Source of the DNA: Fulvia fulva
Lineage: Eukaryota; Ascomycota; Dothideomycetes; Mycosphaerellales; Mycosphaerellaceae
DNA: 64,000 nt
Assembly (NCBI RefSeq): GCF_020509005.1
Contig: NC_063012.1
Location: forward strand, 1,488,001-1,552,000
Direction: 5' to 3'
The notes under the pieces are model-generated. The model had not been told where the DNA came from. It saw nothing but the letters and a program-made list of their open reading frames with translations, and ran no database searches. Shown here one piece after another: positions 58,901 to 64,000 of this stretch. Every line of letters starts with the position of its first letter. Position 1 is the stretch's first letter. Position numbers and translations under genes: made by a program.

Positions 58901-61672
58901 CGAAATCTTGGGTCACGATCTTCTCTGCATCTGCAATGGAAAATGCATTCTTTCCTGCCTCCGGCTCGCCTTGACAGACCACTGCGACGATGGGGAGCTT
59001 GCTACCAGCTGTGCCAGCTTCTTGGAAGGTGTTCAACAGTTGCTGACACTGTGCTCGAGCAATGCGCAAGTAGCTCGACAGATCGCTGTACCAGCCTGGT
59101 CGATCCTCTTCCACCAGTACCCGGAGCTCGGCAGAAGCTACGTCAAACATTGGACCTTTCTCCTTCGCGTTCAAAGCGTAGTACTCCATAACCATTGCAG
59201 TGAACAGCTGGGTAGTGCCGTAGATCGACTTCAGGTTGGGTAGTAACTTGAGCCCAAATAGAGGTTCACGATCCGTTTCAGGGTATAAAGATAATGCTTT
59301 ACCAAAAGCACGAGTCGCAAAGATTCGGGTTCTCATCATAACATCAGTTCCGACCAAGTCCACGTCACCCTGCATGATTGCCGCATCGATGTTGTGGGCA
59401 GTGGTGGGCGCTGGCGGAGGTGCAGAGCTTTCTTTCTTGTCGGATTTCCGGCGCTTTTTAGCTGGCTCAGATCCGTTGACTGGTGACTGACGATGAGCGC
59501 TGGCCAGTGGTGCGTAGGTCTGGCCAGATGGCTTGATGAACAGGGTCGCGTCCATGGGAATCGGATGTCGGCTGATACCAATAGGGTGAACCGTGAGCGC
59601 CGCAAGTGGTAGAGCATGTGGCTCGAACTCTTCTTTGAAGGCATTCGGCCCTCGTACGGCAAGTGCATCGGACAGCGCGTTCCAGACGTCGAGTGACAAC
59701 TTCAGCACTCCATCGTTGCGTTCCACCAGAAGGTTTTGATACACCAAGCGAAGCGCTTTGCCGTTGATCCAGCCTTTGGTATCAGTACCCTCGATGTTGA
59801 TGAAAGTCAGCAAGGCTCGAAGTACGGCAGAGCGAACACTCGTGATTGTATGTCGCAGAAACGGGTAGAGTCGTGGTACGAGCTCGTCGAAAGATTGCTC
59901 AGGATCCGTGGCAGCGTTCTGCTTCATGGCAGCGAGTACTTCTGGGAAACTGCAAAGCTTCGCAAGGAGATCCATGACTGCGCCAGTGCTGGCACTGAGG
60001 TCATCCGAGAGGCTTGAAAGACACTCCCACACCACACTGATCAAGTGGCTAAGCTCATCTAATCGGACGTTGATGAACTCTTTCGCCACTGGGATCAGAG
60101 TTGCAGCACTGACAGAGCGTACATCATCGTCTTGATCGCCAAGGCCTTTGATGACACATTCGAGTACTCCGTCCATCAGAGAGCGATCCTGGAACAGCAG
60201 ATCCGTGCGAACCGCAACCATGTAGCGCATGCCAATCATACCGCCGTGACAAGCATGCCAGATGCGTCGCGTAACCTTCAGATCTTTCTGCATGACGAGT
60301 CGATGCAGTATACGATTGACCTCGTGCACTGACGATGCTGGTAGGTACTGCAGCACTGCACCGAGAACCTGACCAGCAGTCTCTCGGATCGGCGCAACGG
60401 CATTGTCCGAGACGTAGTCTGCGAAACGATCAAGCATGAAGACACAACATATCCGGCAGGCCATGTCGTCTAGCCAAGCTCGATTGAGTGCATCATTCTC
60501 GTCCTGGGTTTTGCTAGCGAGGCGTCCAGCGCCTGCGCCGTGTACACGTACGATCTCGCGAAGACCCATGGCAGCACCGTGTCGTATCTCCCATTGTGGA
60601 TCGAACAGGTCGACAGTCAGAAACTCGCACAGCCGTTCGAAGGGCCATTCGTTTCCGTCCTCTTCAGCGTCGGCTATGAGAGTGGACTTTTCCGGGATAG
60701 GGGCGCCTTTGAACTCTGACACAACTTTGCTGTCATCGTCACCACCTTTACGCTCAAGCGAAAAGTAGTCAGCGTTGCCGTTCTCCTGATTCTCCTGCTT
60801 GACTTCTTGTTTGACGTCGTCGATGGGAGTATTTGCCACACTCGTCGACCCACGTTGCGGACCTAGATCGTACTTGAACTTCTTGTTGTCACGCTTGAGC
60901 TCCTCTTTGCGCCGCCGCTTGAGCATGTTGAGCTGGCGCTTACTCATTTCGCCTCCTGCTGGCGTCTGAGGAGGCATGTCTTCGGGAGACTTCATTGTAG
61001 CATCGTCGAGACTCTGCTGATTTGCGTCAGTATCGAGTCTCGGAAGAGCAGGTGTGGTGAATGAAGAGGGTCGGATGGCAATGTCTTTCTCGTCGACCAG
61101 GTCGTCTTCGGTGTACTCCCCGCCCAAGCCAAGACGGGCAGTGAGCGTCTTCTTCTGATGCGCCAGACGCTCTGCGGGAGTGAGGCCGGCAAGCTTGAAG
61201 TCATATCGCTTTCCAGCACTGCCAAGCAACTCTTTGCCGTTGGTCAGGATTGCCTCGACGTCCAGGGTTGCAAGCTGCAACTGCTCCGGAGAAGCCTCCG
61301 CAGAGCCATTCTCTGTCTTGACGGCGTTGCTGTTCGCTTCAAGGTCCGGTTTCACATCGTCCAAGGTGGCATTAGGGTCGTACTTTTCTGCGTGGTCCAC
61401 GATACCGCCAATAGCTTTGGCAGCAGCGGTCCTTGTGTCCCATGACGGTGATCGTAGATAAGGGACAACTCGTGTTAGTAGATTAAAGAGTTCGTCTGGA
61501 TGGTTCTTCTGAACGTCTGCGAGCTGCTGCGCAGCAGTATTACGGATGAGCTGAGTGCTGCCAGTCTCGAGCAGTGTGACCAGTCGGTCAAGTCTGTGCG
61601 TCACGTGACAGTTAGTGAAAGCTAATGCGAGCTTTAGGTGTGCATGCATTATGCTTACCGTGAAGTCGTCAT
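55911..61672 (-). CDS. MOT1: MOT1/BTAF1-type TBP-associated Swi2/Snf2 ATPase
   Basis: Two exons, 61672-61659 (14 nt, M-T-T-S-R) and 61593-55911, joined over a 65 bp intron (GTAAGC to GCACAG), give 1,898 residues. Mot1 uses ATP to strip TATA-binding protein from DNA and so redistributes it between promoters. The N-terminal ~1,200 residues are HEAT repeats that grip TBP (RLDRLVTLLETGSTQLIRN at the start). The ATPase follows: Walker A DDMGLGKTLQT with K1338, Walker B DEGH, SGTPIQNN, then the C-terminal lobe with MDGSVEASKR, LTTSVGGLGLNLTGAD and DRAHRIGQ. The family length fits (yeast Mot1 is 1,867). The spliced start restores the conserved N-terminus; an unspliced ATG at 61,649 would add unrelated residues. 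Confidence 0.96.
61594..61658 (-). other. MOT1 intron 1, close to the start codon
   Basis: 65 bp with donor GTAAGC, a CTAAC-like branch site (CACTAAC) and acceptor CGCACAG. It separates a 14-nt first coding exon from the remainder. Without its removal the conserved SRLDRL start is lost. Confidence 0.8.
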
Positions 61673-62617
61673 TTTCGTCGCAAATGGTGTCGCGGAGGAA
61701 TTATGCAAAGAGCGCGCGGAAGAAAGACAGCCGCCGAGGAGGGAGCATAGAGTCGCAGCTGTCCATCGAGTACTAGACGGCGGTGGTCATGTCATGCAAA
61801 AGTGTGTGGTGCTGGGGACTGTGGAGTGTTGTGGCCGTATGCACGTTGCGAAGCGCAGGATGGGTGCTCCAATCAGAGGTCGGCAAGTCGGAGCTGTGTC
61901 TCGACGAGGCCAGCAACGCGGCGGGCGGATTCGCGGTTTATGTATCTGGCAGGAGCAACGGGCTGTGGTCACGCTAGCTCGCGCGGGAGGCGCCTTCTGC
62001 ACAGGCCACACTTCCTTCTCCTGCAAACATCGTGCTTTCCTCGTGCACATCCTTCTGTGAATACTGTCTACGTTATCATGCACAGTGGTAGGTTGTTATC
62101 ATCGTCGTTGGCACTTCCATCACCGTCACAAAACTCACCGCTCAAGTCCCATCGCACCACCGTTTGCACCGACAGACAGACGGTCTGCGCCGGACGTTCA
62201 CCGTTCGTCGAGGCAGATTAATCTTCAGGCTTCCCGCCGGCTAGGCAGAGGAATCTCTGTGCGACATGCAGGTGCTTCGGATCTCCATACATCTTCTCTC
62301 TTGCAGCATATCATGATATACACACGCACGTCACATGCATGTATTCTTGACGTTGTACGGAAGCGACGAACGCCGACATCTTCATCTAGCGATGGCAGAA
62401 GTGAGAACGGGCTCATACGTGCGCCTTCTTCTTTCTATCTGTATGCTTCAGATAACGTCAAAGTGCTCGCCATAGCATGCATGTATTTATCGTTAAGTAA
62501 CCACGTCGTAGACACTGTGTAGGTGAAGGTCTCAGTACTAATATCTACATTATCGAACTTGGACACACAGCTCAGCAACATCTCTAGCATTATCGAGAAC
62601 ACACAACAGACACCAAC
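61673..62617. other. Intergenic region, MOT1 promoter side
   Basis: 945 bp between the MOT1 start and the stop of the AMP-binding gene, both on minus. It holds the MOT1 promoter and the 3' flank of the upstream gene. Open frames here lack recognisable domains. No RNA gene was recognised. Confidence 0.5.
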
Positions 62618-64000
62618 TCACTCAGCCTCCCTCTTCTTCCCCTTCGCCCAATCCCGCAGTACATTCTTCCTCAGCTTCCCCGTACTCGTCTTCGGCAACT
62701 CGTCCAAAATCTCCACCTCCTTCGGCACCATAAACCGACTAATCTGACTCTGCTCCCTAGCCCACTCAATAACATCCTGCCCAGTCATACCTCCCTTCTT
62801 CCCCTGCTTAACAGTAATAAATGCCTTCGGCACCTCCCCCCACTTCTTATCCTGCACAGCAACACACGCCGCCTCAAGAATATCAGGATGCGTCATCAGC
62901 AGCCCCTCAAGCGCAACCGATGAAATGTTCTCACCCCCAGAGATGATAATGTCCTTCGCACGGTCCATAATTTGGATGGCGCCGTCGGGATGCCAGACGG
63001 CCAAGTCGCCAGAGTGCTGCACCCCGCCGGCGAAGAGTTTGCGTGTTGCGACTGGGTCTTTGTAGTATCCCTTTGCGCAAATGTTGCCGATGAAGACGAT
63101 TTCGCCGATTTCTTTGCCGTTCTTCTCGACGTCTTCAATCTTCTCGCTGGCGTCCAAGCTGCCGCTCTCGTCTTGGTTGGTTTTGATCACGCGCGCGGGT
63201 AGGGAGGTTATGAAACCGTGACCTTGGCGGGCCATTTTTGCGTACTTTTCCTTCACTGGCAGGTCCTCCCACTGAGGCATTAGGTACCCCTTGGTGATCG
63301 GGCCGTACGTCTCAGTTAGGCCGTAAACGTGGACGGGTCGGAGGTTGTGAGTCTCCATGCTTTCGAACAGATGGGCAGAGGGCGGGCTAGCGGCGACGGT
63401 GACTCGCACTGGATGCTCGAGCTTCTCTGCGTTCGGATCTGCCAATAGCAGGGTGTTGACGGTCGGCGCGGCGTTGTAATGGCTGATGTGCTGCTCCTTC
63501 AGCAGTTGCCAGATGTATGGGTAGTCGATCTTGCGAAGGCAGTAGTGCGTGCCACGGACAGCGGTGACCGCCCAGGGAAAGGTCCATCCCATGGCGTGGA
63601 ACATTGGCAAAGTCCAGAGATAGTGACATCGCTGAGCCTTCGGGTGAGCTGTGTTTAGGACGCTCTCGATGACATTACCCAAAGTCGCCAAATACGCCGA
63701 TCGATGAGTATACTCAACACCCTTCGGCCTAGACGTAGTGCCAGAAGTATATGCGATCGCAACCATGCTATCTTCTTGCGGTACTTCGGTCTCAAGGCCT
63801 GCCCAGCCGCGTCCACCGTTTCGATCGTCGTGTTGTATACCTTCGAGGACGCATTGGTCGAATTCGCCGGTATCTTCATCCGTGTCCGTGTCAATAATGA
63901 ACGGTACGTTTGGATGCGACTGCTTGAAGTCATCGAGTAGTGACCTGAACTCAGCGTCCACGATGATTAGATCGACTTCGGCGTGGTCAAAGATGTACGT
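62618..64000 (-). CDS. AMP-binding acyl-CoA synthetase-like protein, C-terminal part (cut by window edge)
   Basis: 460 codons are visible; the frame stays open to the right edge. The apparent first residue at 63,961 is a GTG, so the true start lies outside. ANL-superfamily motifs are in order: the nucleotide loop YTSGTTSRPKGVEYTH, the YGLTETYGP box, SGDLAVWHPDGAIQIMDRAK, then the C-terminal PKTSTGKLRK with the catalytic lysine. The enzyme should activate a carboxylic acid to acyl-AMP and pass it to CoA. The close spacing of the motifs and sequences such as HYLWTLPMFHAMGWTFPW resemble the medium/short-chain acyl-CoA ligase (AlkK/AAE) branch, but the substrate cannot be read from sequence. The protein ends in REAE, with no SKL-type peroxisomal signal. 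Confidence 0.88.
   Translation of the reverse strand, partial: TYIFDHAEVDLIIVDAEFRSLLDDFKQSHPNVPFIIDTDTDEDTGEFDQCVLEGIQHDDRNGGRGWAGLETEVPQEDSMVAIAYTSGTTSRPKGVEYTHRSAYLATLGNVIESVLNTAHPKAQRCHYLWTLPMFHAMGWTFPWAVTAVRGTHYCLRKIDYPYIWQLLKEQHISHYNAAPTVNTLLLADPNAEKLEHPVRVTVAASPPSAHLFESMETHNLRPVHVYGLTETYGPITKGYLMPQWEDLPVKEKYAKMARQGHGFITSLPARVIKTNQDESGSLDASEKIEDVEKNGKEIGEIVFIGNICAKGYYKDPVATRKLFAGGVQHSGDLAVWHPDGAIQIMDRAKDIIISGGENISSVALEGLLMTHPDILEAACVAVQDKKWGEVPKAFITVKQGKKGGMTGQDVIEWAREQSQISRFMVPKEVEILDELPKTSTGKLRKNVLRDWAKGKKREAE

Noticed and set aside
61594..61649. Unspliced MOT1 start at 61,649
   Set aside because: It replaces the conserved start with residues from an intron that has good donor, branch and acceptor sites.
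1..64000. CRISPR arrays, bacterial operons, or tRNA and rRNA genes
   Set aside because: No regular spaced repeats or tRNA/rRNA signatures were seen; the window is eukaryotic with spliced genes and retrotransposons.

Overview
This window comes from a filamentous ascomycete, most likely a Dothideomycete. The evidence is spliced genes with 50-65 bp introns, fungal-type proteins (a three-domain tRNA ligase and a MOT1-type Swi2/Snf2 ATPase), and transposons mutated by repeat-induced point mutation (RIP) almost entirely at CpA/TpG. The class-level assignment is inference from style, not from a marker gene.

The window has two compartments. Bases 1 to about 42,930 are one nested block of retrotransposons with no host gene. 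It holds two full-length, inverted copies of a chromodomain Ty3/Gypsy element (Gypsy1: 252-7296 on minus, 21597-28641 on plus; both 7,045 bp, 367 bp LTRs, different 5 bp target duplications). It also holds pieces of two other Gypsy families (Gypsy2 and Gypsy3). Two LINE families are present: family 1 copies A, B and C, and family 2 element D plus two fragments. Both LINE families are EN-RT elements of Tad-like layout and end in a (TATC)n tail. RIP is near saturation in most copies, so Trp and Gln codons became stops and Cys and His codons became Tyr. LINE B is less mutated, and LINE D (31328-36473) is barely mutated, with ORF1 open and ORF2 broken only by in-frame stops.

Bases 42,931-64,000 are ordinary gene-rich sequence. 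From left to right they hold: an 8-exon minus-strand gene for a roughly 2,041-residue, mostly disordered protein built from repeated Trp/Lys modules; a two-exon minus gene for a YwbE-like (DUF2196) protein with a C-terminal zinc finger; head-to-head with it, the plus-strand tRNA ligase TRL1; convergent with that, MOT1 on minus with a 14-nt first exon; and the C-terminal part of an acyl-CoA synthetase-like AMP-binding enzyme that runs off the right edge on minus. These are housekeeping genes (tRNA splicing and the unfolded protein response, TBP recycling, fatty-acid activation) and do not form a pathway cluster.

The best candidates for a second look are: (i) the LTR pattern of the two Gypsy1 copies, where corresponding ends match each other better than the two LTRs of one copy; (ii) a Cys-rich, coiled-coil ORF antisense to Gypsy1 pol; and (iii) the modular Trp/Lys-repeat protein, whose exons equal its repeats and whose N-terminus carries three PPxY/LPxY motifs.
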